NCBI GenBank assembly: GCA_001803235.1
Contig: MHBL01000027.1
Location: 1-64,000, forward strand
From: Lentisphaerae bacterium RIFOXYA12_64_32
GTDB taxonomy: Bacteria; Verrucomicrobiota; Lentisphaeria; Oligosphaerales; YB12-FULL-65-16
DNA: 64,000 nucleotides
Reading direction: 5' to 3'
The notes under the pieces are model-generated. The model was given only the letters and a program-made list of their open reading frames with translations. It did not search any database and was not told the DNA's origin. The position numbers were made by a program, and so were the translations under genes. This document shows positions 54,793-64,000 of the stretch, piece after piece; position 1 is the first letter of the stretch; the number at the start of each line of letters is the position of its first letter.

Positions 54793-57700
54793 ATGTCTAC
54801 AGCCAGACGGAGTGTGTCGATGTCCCATCCCGCGCGTTGGCCAGCATGGTGGGTTTTTCGGCCTGGTCTGACCGTTCCTCTTGTCGCAGCCTTCCTGTCC
54901 GTTTTTGTGCCGCGCGCCTGGAGCGTGCCGGCGGACGGGCATTGCCGGACGGTCACGCAGCCGGACGGCACGCAGATCGTCGTGCGCCAGCAAGGGGACG
55001 AGTTCTTTCACTGGCATGAGACGGACGACGGCTATGTCGTGGAAAAGGATCAAGCCGACAACTGGTGGAAGCATGCGGTGCCGCGCGCCGACCGGGCCGG
55101 GTTCGACAAGCTCGAGGCCAGAGTCGGCAAGGTCAATCCGCGGTCGCTGGGGTTGAACAAGCACGACCTGCCCGCGCGGCACCTGCTGCGCCAGGCAAGG
55201 GTGAAGCAGGCGGCCGTGCCGGCAGCGGCGCGGTTGCCTGCGCCCGGCCCGATTGCACCGGACTCGCAGAGCGCTCCCGCCGACGGGCCGACGCAGTCCC
55301 CTGCCCGCATCCCGGCGGAAGGGGGGGGAGTCCGCAACATCGTCATTCTGGCTTGTTTCAACAATCATTGGGATGGGGTTGGAGGCACCGCGTTGGCGAC
55401 CAAGGGCCGGTCTCCCAGCGAGTACGACAGTCTGTTCAACGACGTCGGTTACAGTGACGACGGGGCGGCGGGGTCGGTCAAGGACTACTACAACGAGGTG
55501 TCGTACGGGAAACTCACCATTCAGAGCATTGTCACTGATTGGGTACACTTACCGGGCAACGAGGCGGACTACGGCGCCAATGACGCGTGGGGGAACGATG
55601 TGGACCTCGACCAGATGGTTCTCGATGCCATCAGCGCTGCCGACGCGGCAGGGCTTGACTTTTCCCAGGGAGACAGCGACGGCGACGGCTGGGTGGATGT
55701 TCTGACGATTGTCCATTCCGGGCTGGACGAGTCGTGGGGGAGCAACTCGGTGAACTGCATCTGGTCGCACCAGGGCTCGGTGTCGGAGCAGACGAAGGAC
55801 AGTGTCAGGACGGCCAGATACCACACAGCGCCGGCCATGCGTTTTTCCAGTACGACTGGGATTACGCGGATCGGCGTGATCTGTCACGAGATGGGGCATT
55901 TCTTCGGACTGCCGGACCTGTATGACTACAGCAGCACCTTCAACGGCGCGGGCAATTGGTGCATCATGGCCGGGGGGAGCTGGGGTGCAACCTACTCGGG
56001 CGGCTTTCCCACGGCCGAGCGGCCGGTGCACATGAGCGCGTGGTGCAAGTACTCGCTCGGATTCGTCAAGCCCACCGAAGTCCACTCTCTCGACTCAGTC
56101 AGTCTCGCCCTCGTGGAAGACAACGCTGCCGTGCATATGCTTCGCGACGGCATGTCGAATGGCGAGTATTTCCTGATCGAGAACCGGCAGGCGACCGGGT
56201 TCGACGCGGACATCGCGTCGGCCGGTTCGCCGGGCATCCTAATCTGGCATGTCGACAGCCAGAGCGCCAACAACGACCTTGGCTCGTGGGACCACCCGCT
56301 CGTGAAGCTCGAAGAGGCGGACGGCGACGATTCGCTGGGGACATCGTTTGCGTCGGACATCGAACCCGGTGACTCCTGGCGTAGCACCAACGGGCTGGCT
56401 GGGGGATTCCGCGACGGGACTGGCAATGCGACCTCGAACAGCATGCTTTACCAGGCCGGGTACTACAGTCGTGCGAACAACACCTCGTACCACACCTACA
56501 ACAATTTCTCGAACTTCTCTGCGTCTGGCGCCACTATGACCTACGACGCTCAGACCCTGTGCCCGACGCTGGTGGACCAGGTGGTCGGCAGCGGTGATTT
56601 CACCGTGACTTGGCCGGCATGCACGAACGCGACCAAGTACGAGATTCAGGAGGGTTCCTCGACCACGCTGACCAGCCTTTCCGACGGTGCCGAGGTTGAA
56701 GACGACATGTACGCGAACTGGTACATCCTGGGCGATGCGCATCGCTCGAACGGTGGTTTTCAGGCCGGGAGCTACTCGTATGTGTTCCAAGTCTACGACA
56801 ACAGTACCGGTCGATGGTACTCAAACGTTCAGCAACTCGTGCAGAAGACTCCGTTCAAGGTAACTGACGCGACGGCTATCTCATTCTACCGTCAGTCCCG
56901 GATAGGCGCAACGGTGGGCTACCTGAAGCTGCAAATTTCCACCGATAGCGGACTGACGTGGTCCACGCTCGGCACGTACAATGGCAACGCCACCTGGTCG
57001 CAGATCACGATCAACAACGCGGCACTCGTGGCGGCAGCGGGGTTGGACAGCACCTGCATTGTGCGGTTCGTCTACAACGCGGAGCGCGCTTCGGGCTCGA
57101 CGTCGTGGCCGTCGTACGGCGTGGCTATTGACGATTTCCAGATCAGCAACACGGAGATTGCCGGGTACGGCGGCTGGACAACGGTCGATAACAACGTGGT
57201 GGGGACGTCAAAGGCCATCACCGGCAAGAGTCGCGGCCAGTACGCGTACCAGGTACGGGCGTATGCGAACAGTGCCTGGCAGAAGTACGGCCCGCCGGGG
57301 GTGACCACGGTGAACAGCGTCAGCTTCACGTCTGCCAGCCAGAGTGCCCTGGAGAGCGTCGGGACCCTGACAGTCACCGCGCAGTTGGCGGCGCGTTCGA
57401 CAATGGATGTGACCGTGCCGTTCACGCTCGGCGGTACGGCGACGGAGGGCGGTGGCGCGGACTACACGATCACCGCGAGCCCGATCACCATCACGGCCGG
57501 GAACCTGAGTGCGGACATCACGATCACGGTGAATGACGACGCCATGAGCGAGGACGACGAGACGGTGATCGTAACCATGGGCAGCCCCACCAACGCGCTG
57601 CAGGGCGCCACCACGGTGCACACGGCCACGATCCTGAACGACGACATTTCACCGGGCGTGTCGTCGGTTGTCGTGCAGACGGGCCGGACCGTGGACGTGA

Positions 57701-60700
57701 CGTTCAGCAAAGCAATGGGTGCCGGCGTGTCAACGGCCGGCTACTACACCATTTCGGGCGCCGGCAGCGGTTCGCTTACCGCGAACCCGGACAGTGTTGT
57801 GCTGAAAGGCGGCAACACCTACACGCTGACGTGGGATGCGGGCGAGATGGTCAACGCCGGCGACGTGACCATCACGGTGACCAGCGACGTCAAGGACGTG
57901 GTGGGCAATGGGATTGGCGCCGTGAACAGCGCGACACACACGGCCGGCGGCATCGGGACCGTGCCGACCGTGTCCAGCGTCAACCGTCAGACGCCGGGCT
58001 CGATTCTCACTAACGCCAGCAGCATCACCTGGCGCGTCACGTTCAGCGAAGACATGGCCAGCGGCACGGTGGCGACCGGCGACTTCACACTCGTGGATGT
58101 GTCGAGTTCACTCACCGGCGAGTCGATCACCGGCGTGGCAGAGGTGAACGGGACGACCTTTGACGTGACGGCCAGTACCGGGGCAGGGAATGGCACGCTG
58201 CGACTGGACGTGCTCGGTGCGACCGCGGCCATCACGGATGTGGCGGGTAACGACATCACGGCAGACTACACCAGCGGCCAGACGTATGCCATCGACAAGA
58301 CCGCGCCGACGGTGACCAACGTGACCTCGCCCAGGCCCGACGGTTCGTACAAGGCGGGCGCGGTGATGGATGTGACGGTGACGTTCACCGAGGCGGTGAC
58401 GGTGGGCGGCACGCCACGGTTGGCGCTGGCGACCGGCGGTGCGGGCTCTGCGTTGGACTGTTCGGGCGGCAGCGGCACCACGACGCTGACGTTCCAGTAC
58501 ACGGTGCTGGCAGGGCACAACAGCGTTGACCTGGACTACACGGCAACGTCGGCGCTGGCGTTGAACGGCGGCACGATCAAGGACGCGGCCGGGAACAATG
58601 CTGAGCTGACGCTGGCGTCCCCGGGCGCGGTCGGGTCGCTGGGCGCGAACAAGGCGTTGGTGATCGACACGACGGCGCCGACGGTCACGATCACCTCGGC
58701 CACTGCAAACCCGACGAACGTGTCTCCGATCCCGGTGACCGTCACGTTCAGTGAAGCGGTGAGCGGGTTCGTAGTGGGCGACATCACGGTCGGAAACGGC
58801 GCAGCCGGGGACTTTGCCGGGGGGCCGAGCGAGTACACGGCGAACATCACGCCAACAGGGCAAGGCGCCGTAACGGCCGACGTGGCCGGCGGTGTGGCCC
58901 AGGACGGGGCCGGCAATGCGAACACCGCCGCCACGCAACTGAGCCGAACCTACGACACCGCAGGTCCGACCGTCGTCAGCGTGGCGCGCCATTCGCCCCC
59001 ATCCAATTCGACCAACGCGGCCAGTGTCACGTGGCGCGTCACGTTCAATGAGGCGGTGGATGGCGGGACTGTGCAGACGAGTGACTTTGCCCTGGTGGAC
59101 GTGGGGAACTTGCTCACCGGCGAGTCTCCTGCAAGTGTTGGTTTCGTGAATGCGACAACCGTAGTGGTGACCGCCAATTGCGGCACCGGTGAGGGAACGT
59201 TGCGGCTGGATGTCCTGGGCGAGACCGCAACGATCACCGACCCGCTCGGAAACGACATTGTCGCGGATTACACCGCCGGCGAGACATACGCCGTCGACCG
59301 CACCGCTCCGACGGTCGTCAGCATTGTCCGTCAGACGCCCACGTCGACTCCGACCAACGCGGCTACCGTTACGTGGCGTGTCACGTTCAGCGAAGCGATG
59401 GACAGCGGCACGGTCGAGGCGGGTGACTTCACGCTCGTGGATGTGTCCTCCACGCTCAGCGGCGAGTCCATCACGGGGGTCACGCCGGTCAACGCGTTGA
59501 CCTATGACGTCACTGCGGGTACGGGGACAGGCGACGGCACGTTGCGGTTGGATGTGTTGGGCGCCACCGCCGCGGTTACGGACGTAGCAGGAAACGATAT
59601 TACCGCGGATTACACCGGCGGCGCGACGTACGTCATCGACAAAACGCCGGCCACGGTTGCGAGCGTGACGCGCCAGACGCCCCTCTCGAATCCGACCAAC
59701 GCTGACAGTGTTACGTGGCGTGTGGTGTTCAGCGAAGCGGTGAACCTCAGTACGGTCCAGGCTGGCGATTTCACGCTGGTGGACGTGTCCGAGTCGCTTA
59801 CCGGCGAGTCGCTCACGGGTGTCAGCCAGGTGGATGATCTGACGTTTGACGTGACGGCGGCGCCCGGTTCAGGCGAGGGGACGTTGCGACTGGACGTGAG
59901 CGGCGCCAGTGCCGCCGTGACCGACATTGCAGGCAACGACATCACGGCGGATCATGCGGGTGATGAGACGTTCGCCATTGACCGCGCGCCGCCGACGGTT
60001 CTCAGTGTCAACCGCCGCGGGCCGGCATCGAGTCCGACCAACACTGCCGAGGTCACCTGGCGTATCACGTTCAGCGAGGCGGTGGACGCCGGCACGGTTG
60101 AGGCGGGCGATTTCACCCTTGTGGATGTCGGCGGCACGATCAGTGCCGAGTCGATCACGGGGCTGGTTCAGGTTGACGCATCGACCTACGACGTCACGGC
60201 GAGCACCGGGACCGGGGACGGGACGCTGCGGCTCGACGTGCTGGGCGCCACGGCGTCCATCAACGACACCATTGGCAACGACCTGACGTCGGACTACACC
60301 GCCGATGGCGAAACGTACGTGCTGGACCGGACCGCCCCGACCGTGAGCAGCGTGGTTCGGCTGGATCCGGCATCGAGCCCGACCAACGCGGATAGCGTGA
60401 CCTGGTGCGTGACGTTCAGCGAAGCCGTGGAACCGGGCACGGTCGCGGCGGCAGACTTCACGCTCGTTGATGAGTCCGGCACGCTCTCGGACGAGTCGGT
60501 CGCGGACGCAGTCCAGGTTGACGCGTCGAACTACGACGTCACGGCCCTCACGGGCACTGGCGATGGGACGCTGCGGCTGGACGTGCTCGGCGGCACGGCT
60601 GCCATTACGGACGTTGCGGGCAACGACATCGTCGCGGACTACGGCGCTGGACAGTCCTACGCGTTGGATCGCACCGCGCCAGTGGTGCTGGACATGGAGC

Positions 60701-63700
60701 CTGCGGATGGGGCCACGCAGGTGGCACTGGATGCCGAGCTCGAGTTGGTGTTCTCGGAGAACATGGCGAAAGGCGTAGGAACCATATCGATCCGGCGGTC
60801 GTCCGGCGATGGATGGGTTGAATCCATCGACGTGACGGACGCGGCGGTCACTGTGGCGGGCGCCAGCGTGGTCGTGGTGCCGGCTGCCCTCCTGGCCGGG
60901 CACACCGAATTCTACGTCCAGATATCCGCGACCGCGCTGGTGGACCTGGCGGGGAACAAGTATGCCGGGATAGCGACGACCACAGCGTGGAATTTCACGA
61001 CGGCCAACTCGAATCCGATCATCACGGAAGGTGGCAGTGTGAATGTCGAGATGGACGAGGACTCGGTCCCGACCACGTTCGGCCTGACGCTGAACGCCAC
61101 CGACGCGGAGAACGACACGCGGACGTGGAGCGTGGGGACCCCGGCGGGACACGGTACGGCCATGACTGACGGGACCGGTGCGAGCAAGGCGATCGCGTAC
61201 ACGCCGTCCGCGAACTGGAACGGGAGCGACAGTTTCGCCGTCCAAGTCGATGACGGCCAGGGCGGTACGGATACGATCACCGTGAACGTGGTGGTGAACG
61301 CACGCAATGACGCACCGGCCAACTCCGTTGCGCCGAGCGTGAGCGGGACGCATCACTTTGGTCAGGTGCTGACGGCGGCGCCGGGAACGTGGAACGACAC
61401 CACGGACACGTCGGTGAGCGGGACCTCGACGTTGACCTGTGCGTACCAGTGGCGGCGTGCGGATTCCGCGGGCGGCGCGAACGCGGCGGACATCGACGGT
61501 GCGACGGCTTCGACCTACACGCTGACCGGCACGGACAACGGCACGTACGTGTGCGTGGCGGTGACGGCGACGGACGACGGTGTGGGCGAACCGGCATCGC
61601 AGAGCACGTCATTGGCGACCGTCTGGACGCTGGTGGCGAACGCCGTGCCGGTGATTTCCCAAGGGGATGACGTCGGGGTAACGATGGACGAGGATAGTGC
61701 TCCGACGGCCTGGAGCGCACCGACCGTTTTGGCAACCGATTCAGACAGTGACACACTGGCTTGGTCGGTCGCTTCTCCGGCCGGGCACGGCACCGCGACG
61801 GTGGGTGGCACGGGTGCATCGCCCGCGACGTTCGGCTACACGCCGGACGCGGACTGGAACGGGGATGACGCGTTTGTGGCGCAAGTGTCCGATGGCCTGG
61901 GCGGCACCGATACGATCACGGTGAGGGTGACGGTCCGTCCGCGGAACGATCCGCCCACCAACACGGCCGTGCCCACGTGGAGTGGGACGCATCTGTTGAC
62001 GGCTACAACGGGAACGTGGAACGACAATGCAGACCGGGCGCCGGGCGCGCTTGCTTACGCCTACCAGTGGCGGCGTGCGGACTCCGCAGGCGGCGCAAAC
62101 GCCGCCGATATTGCCGATGCTACGGCCGCAAGCTATGCAGCTCAGGCCGCGGATGTGGGCAAGTTCGTCGGCGTGCGGGTGACGGCCTCGGACGATGGCG
62201 AGGGGTTGCCGTTGTCGCAGAGCGCGTCGGCTACCTCGGGTTGGACACTGATCGGGAACGTTGCGCCGGTGATCGGGCAGGGCAGTGTGTCGCGGATCAT
62301 GGACGAGGATGGCAGTCCGACCGCATGGAGTGTGCCGACGGTGTCGGCGACCGACACGGACGACGACACGCTGACCTGGTCGCGGTTGAGCGGGCCGGGA
62401 CACGGCACGGCGACGGTTGAGGGCGAGGGCGCCGAACCGACGACGTTCATCTACACGCCGGACGCAAACTGGAACGGCATCGATAGTTTCGTGGTGCAGG
62501 TGTCGGATGGGTTGGGCGGCACAGACACGATCACGGTCAACGTGACGGTGAACCCGCGTCCGGACCCGCCGGTCTTGGCAGAGTCCGACCCGCAGGCGGT
62601 GACGATGGATGAGGACTCGAGCCCGACCGCGTTCAGCGTGGTGTTGCACGTGGTCGATCCGGACGTCGGGGACACGCTGACGTGGAGCGTCACGGTTCCG
62701 GCCGCGCATGGCGCAACCACGGCTGTGGGCACGGGTGCGAGCAAGTCTGTCGGTTACACACCGGCGGCCGATTGGAGCGGGAGCGACAGCTTTGTGGTGC
62801 AGGTATCGGACGCGCTGGGTGCCACGGACTCGCTCACGGTGAATGTGACGGTGAGGGCGCAGAACGACCCGCCGGTCAACACGCAGGCCCCTGGGGTGAC
62901 GGGCGCGCACCGGTTGTACGGCGCATTGAACGCGGTGCCGGGTGTGTGGTACGACGCGAAGGACGGGAACGCGGCGCCTGGATTGACGTACCAGTGGCGG
63001 CGTGCCACTGACGACCAAGGTTCTGACGCGCTGGATATTCCGGGGGCAACCGAGAGCACGTACAACCTGGTCGCGGACGACGCGGGCCGGTACGTGCGCG
63101 TGGTGGAGACGGCCACGGACGTCGGCACGCCGGGCGTGGCCAGCGCAGCGGTGGCCACGGCGTGGGTGTACGTCGAGGAGGTGCTCTTTACGTTCACGGT
63201 CAGCAATTCCGCCGTGTCGGAACTGTATTTTGGGAACCGTACTGCGGCCACGGACGAGGTCGATGAGGGGCTCGATGTCGTGGTGCCGGAACCGACGGCC
63301 GGAGCCATGGGTTACGCCTGCTTCGTGAATGCGGCGGCCACGGGGCCGGGAGACCGGTGCCTGACCTCCGACTTCCGTTCGAGTGCCGACGCCATGACGC
63401 GTTGGCGGCTGGTCGTCGCGGTGCCGGTGGGCGGACGGGGCACGTGCGAGCTGGGCTGGACCTTGCAGACCGTCCAGCCTGGCAGGGCGATGTACCTGCA
63501 GCGGCTCGAGGATGAGCAGCCGGTCGGCGCTCCTGTTGACATGGCGACAACGTCCTCTGTGACTGTGACCGCAGACTCGGTGTTCGAGGTGGCATACGCG
63601 GTGCCGGAAGAGACGAAACTGAATCTCGCCGCGGGCTGGAACCTCACGGGTACCCCGTTGATGAGCCTGAGCAGCATCGCGGCAGTGCTCAGCGATGGTC

Positions 63701-64000
63701 AGGGTGGTTCGATAAAGTTGGGGCCGGTGTGGGTTTTGGATGGAGACCGCGAACGCGTGGCGTCGGGCACGGAGACGCTGGGCGCGGAGCGCGGCTACTG
63801 GGTCTACGCGCCGGCGCCAGCCGACTCACGGCCCGTGCGAGGTTTGCCGGCGGACGGTCGGGTACTGCTCCATACGGGCTGGAACCTGATCTCCCCGGTT
63901 CGTGACACGCTCTTGCCGTACGCTGCGGAGTTCCTCTGTCCGGCATGGCGCTGGGACGCGACACAGCACGTCTACGTTGCCGTCTGGCCAGGGGAGTGGC
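54793..64000 (+). CDS. Giant secreted M6-type metalloprotease with many adhesion domains (partial)
   Basis: The frame is open from ATG 54793 to the window end (3069 codons, stop not reached). A signal peptide (LTVPLVAAFLSVFVPRAWS) leads to a propeptide and an M6/immune-inhibitor-A-type protease domain (about 180-480), with zinc motif HEMGHFFGLPDLYD at residue 365 and the met-turn IMAGGSW. Calx-beta-like (about 840-955) and Ig-like domains follow. Six homologous repeats of about 114 residues occur: one at 57967, and five consecutive ones at 58966-60687 (pattern TWRVTFSEA, GDFTLVD, GTLRLDVLGA, DVAGNDI). Then come a Big_5-like domain and four Cadherin/tandem-95 modules (MDEDSxPTxF, YTPxADWNGxDSF) alternating with three YQWRRADSAGG modules. 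The C-terminal region shows GWNLTGTPL and GWNLISP. Probably an exported, calcium-binding surface or secreted protease. Confidence 0.9.
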   Translation, partial: MSTARRSVSMSHPARWPAWWVFRPGLTVPLVAAFLSVFVPRAWSVPADGHCRTVTQPDGTQIVVRQQGDEFFHWHETDDGYVVEKDQADNWWKHAVPRADRAGFDKLEARVGKVNPRSLGLNKHDLPARHLLRQARVKQAAVPAAARLPAPGPIAPDSQSAPADGPTQSPARIPAEGGGVRNIVILACFNNHWDGVGGTALATKGRSPSEYDSLFNDVGYSDDGAAGSVKDYYNEVSYGKLTIQSIVTDWVHLPGNEADYGANDAWGNDVDLDQMVLDAISAADAAGLDFSQGDSDGDGWVDVLTIVHSGLDESWGSNSVNCIWSHQGSVSEQTKDSVRTARYHTAPAMRFSSTTGITRIGVICHEMGHFFGLPDLYDYSSTFNGAGNWCIMAGGSWGATYSGGFPTAERPVHMSAWCKYSLGFVKPTEVHSLDSVSLALVEDNAAVHMLRDGMSNGEYFLIENRQATGFDADIASAGSPGILIWHVDSQSANNDLGSWDHPLVKLEEADGDDSLGTSFASDIEPGDSWRSTNGLAGGFRDGTGNATSNSMLYQAGYYSRANNTSYHTYNNFSNFSASGATMTYDAQTLCPTLVDQVVGSGDFTVTWPACTNATKYEIQEGSSTTLTSLSDGAEVEDDMYANWYILGDAHRSNGGFQAGSYSYVFQVYDNSTGRWYSNVQQLVQKTPFKVTDATAISFYRQSRIGATVGYLKLQISTDSGLTWSTLGTYNGNATWSQITINNAALVAAAGLDSTCIVRFVYNAERASGSTSWPSYGVAIDDFQISNTEIAGYGGWTTVDNNVVGTSKAITGKSRGQYAYQVRAYANSAWQKYGPPGVTTVNSVSFTSASQSALESVGTLTVTAQLAARSTMDVTVPFTLGGTATEGGGADYTITASPITITAGNLSADITITVNDDAMSEDDETVIVTMGSPTNALQGATTVHTATILNDDISPGVSSVVVQTGRTVDVTFSKAMGAGVSTAGYYTISGAGSGSLTANPDSVVLKGGNTYTLTWDAGEMVNAGDVTITVTSDVKDVVGNGIGAVNSATHTAGGIGTVPTVSSVNRQTPGSILTNASSITWRVTFSEDMASGTVATGDFTLVDVSSSLTGESITGVAEVNGTTFDVTASTGAGNGTLRLDVLGATAAITDVAGNDITADYTSGQTYAIDKTAPTVTNVTSPRPDGSYKAGAVMDVTVTFTEAVTVGGTPRLALATGGAGSALDCSGGSGTTTLTFQYTVLAGHNSVDLDYTATSALALNGGTIKDAAGNNAELTLASPGAVGSLGANKALVIDTTAPTVTITSATANPTNVSPIPVTVTFSEAVSGFVVGDITVGNGAAGDFAGGPSEYTANITPTGQGAVTADVAGGVAQDGAGNANTAATQLSRTYDTAGPTVVSVARHSPPSNSTNAASVTWRVTFNEAVDGGTVQTSDFALVDVGNLLTGESPASVGFVNATTVVVTANCGTGEGTLRLDVLGETATITDPLGNDIVADYTAGETYAVDRTAPTVVSIVRQTPTSTPTNAATVTWRVTFSEAMDSGTVEAGDFTLVDVSSTLSGESITGVTPVNALTYDVTAGTGTGDGTLRLDVLGATAAVTDVAGNDITADYTGGATYVIDKTPATVASVTRQTPLSNPTNADSVTWRVVFSEAVNLSTVQAGDFTLVDVSESLTGESLTGVSQVDDLTFDVTAAPGSGEGTLRLDVSGASAAVTDIAGNDITADHAGDETFAIDRAPPTVLSVNRRGPASSPTNTAEVTWRITFSEAVDAGTVEAGDFTLVDVGGTISAESITGLVQVDASTYDVTASTGTGDGTLRLDVLGATASINDTIGNDLTSDYTADGETYVLDRTAPTVSSVVRLDPASSPTNADSVTWCVTFSEAVEPGTVAAADFTLVDESGTLSDESVADAVQVDASNYDVTALTGTGDGTLRLDVLGGTAAITDVAGNDIVADYGAGQSYALDRTAPVVLDMEPADGATQVALDAELELVFSENMAKGVGTISIRRSSGDGWVESIDVTDAAVTVAGASVVVVPAALLAGHTEFYVQISATALVDLAGNKYAGIATTTAWNFTTANSNPIITEGGSVNVEMDEDSVPTTFGLTLNATDAENDTRTWSVGTPAGHGTAMTDGTGASKAIAYTPSANWNGSDSFAVQVDDGQGGTDTITVNVVVNARNDAPANSVAPSVSGTHHFGQVLTAAPGTWNDTTDTSVSGTSTLTCAYQWRRADSAGGANAADIDGATASTYTLTGTDNGTYVCVAVTATDDGVGEPASQSTSLATVWTLVANAVPVISQGDDVGVTMDEDSAPTAWSAPTVLATDSDSDTLAWSVASPAGHGTATVGGTGASPATFGYTPDADWNGDDAFVAQVSDGLGGTDTITVRVTVRPRNDPPTNTAVPTWSGTHLLTATTGTWNDNADRAPGALAYAYQWRRADSAGGANAADIADATAASYAAQAADVGKFVGVRVTASDDGEGLPLSQSASATSGWTLIGNVAPVIGQGSVSRIMDEDGSPTAWSVPTVSATDTDDDTLTWSRLSGPGHGTATVEGEGAEPTTFIYTPDANWNGIDSFVVQVSDGLGGTDTITVNVTVNPRPDPPVLAESDPQAVTMDEDSSPTAFSVVLHVVDPDVGDTLTWSVTVPAAHGATTAVGTGASKSVGYTPAADWSGSDSFVVQVSDALGATDSLTVNVTVRAQNDPPVNTQAPGVTGAHRLYGALNAVPGVWYDAKDGNAAPGLTYQWRRATDDQGSDALDIPGATESTYNLVADDAGRYVRVVETATDVGTPGVASAAVATAWVYVEEVLFTFTVSNSAVSELYFGNRTAATDEVDEGLDVVVPEPTAGAMGYACFVNAAATGPGDRCLTSDFRSSADAMTRWRLVVAVPVGGRGTCELGWTLQTVQPGRAMYLQRLEDEQPVGAPVDMATTSSVTVTADSVFEVAYAVPEETKLNLAAGWNLTGTPLMSLSSIAAVLSDGQGGSIKLGPVWVLDGDRERVASGTETLGAERGYWVYAPAPADSRPVRGLPADGRVLLHTGWNLISPVRDTLLPYAAEFLCPAWRWDATQHVYVAVWPGEW

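Overview
The window is 64 kb of GC-rich bacterial chromosome. No 16S rRNA or other phylogenetic marker is present, so the host can only be guessed. Several families point to the PVC superphylum or a neighbouring lineage (Lentisphaerota, Kiritimatiellota, Planctomycetota type). These are an H-X9-DG prepilin, a MoxR/DUF58/VWA/DUF4175-like cluster, three Gfo/Idh/MocA oxidoreductases, UroD-like proteins beside AraC regulators, a heparinase II/III-like giant, a Ser/Thr kinase with an FHA partner protein, and a very large secreted M6 protease. This assignment is inference.

Layout. 0-2 kb: IS110-type transposase remnant and a degenerate kinase/receiver protein. 2-7 kb: rRNA pseudouridine synthase, then ExbB, ExbD and a secreted TPR protein. 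7.5-13 kb: FHA protein, FtsH with an overlapping YggU-like gene, and a membrane spermidine-synthase-like protein. 13-16.5 kb: malic enzyme, then AraC divergent from a broken UroD gene. 17-21 kb: YmdB-like phosphodiesterase, NrdR, an orphan ATP-cone protein and a nitrilase. 21-31 kb: a chimeric pseudogene, the heparinase-like giant, a two-domain nitrilase, and a second AraC/UroD pair that is intact. 31-41.5 kb: three Gfo/Idh/MocA genes, a DTW protein with an unusual C-terminal half, an acyltransferase, tRNA-Gly, a secretin-like protein and a Ser/Thr kinase. 41.8-53.6 kb: MoxR, DUF58, BatA-like, a long coiled-coil protein, then a HicA/HicB-type toxin-antitoxin pair and gene debris, then a second VWA membrane protein. 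53.9-64 kb: prepilin, and an M6 protease with at least 3069 residues that runs off the window.

The most distinctive feature is the intergenic DNA. At least five families of small dispersed elements with internal hairpins occur. One family (R2) has two copies in opposite orientation, each with perfect 17-bp terminal inverted repeats and a perfect 9-bp target duplication. A second (R1) has inverted ends and an 8-bp duplication, and one copy supplies the stop codon of an oxidoreductase gene. Many spacers also carry short tandem repeats of 7-9 bp, often close to the next start codon; the spacers of the MoxR cluster show this best.

Promoters can be read in places. Three unrelated genes share TTGC(C/A)C, a 17-bp spacer and TATCTT. 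The toxin-antitoxin pair has a near-consensus promoter overlapped by a palindrome, and its start codon lies only four bases after the -10 box. No CRISPR array, prophage or complete insertion sequence was seen.
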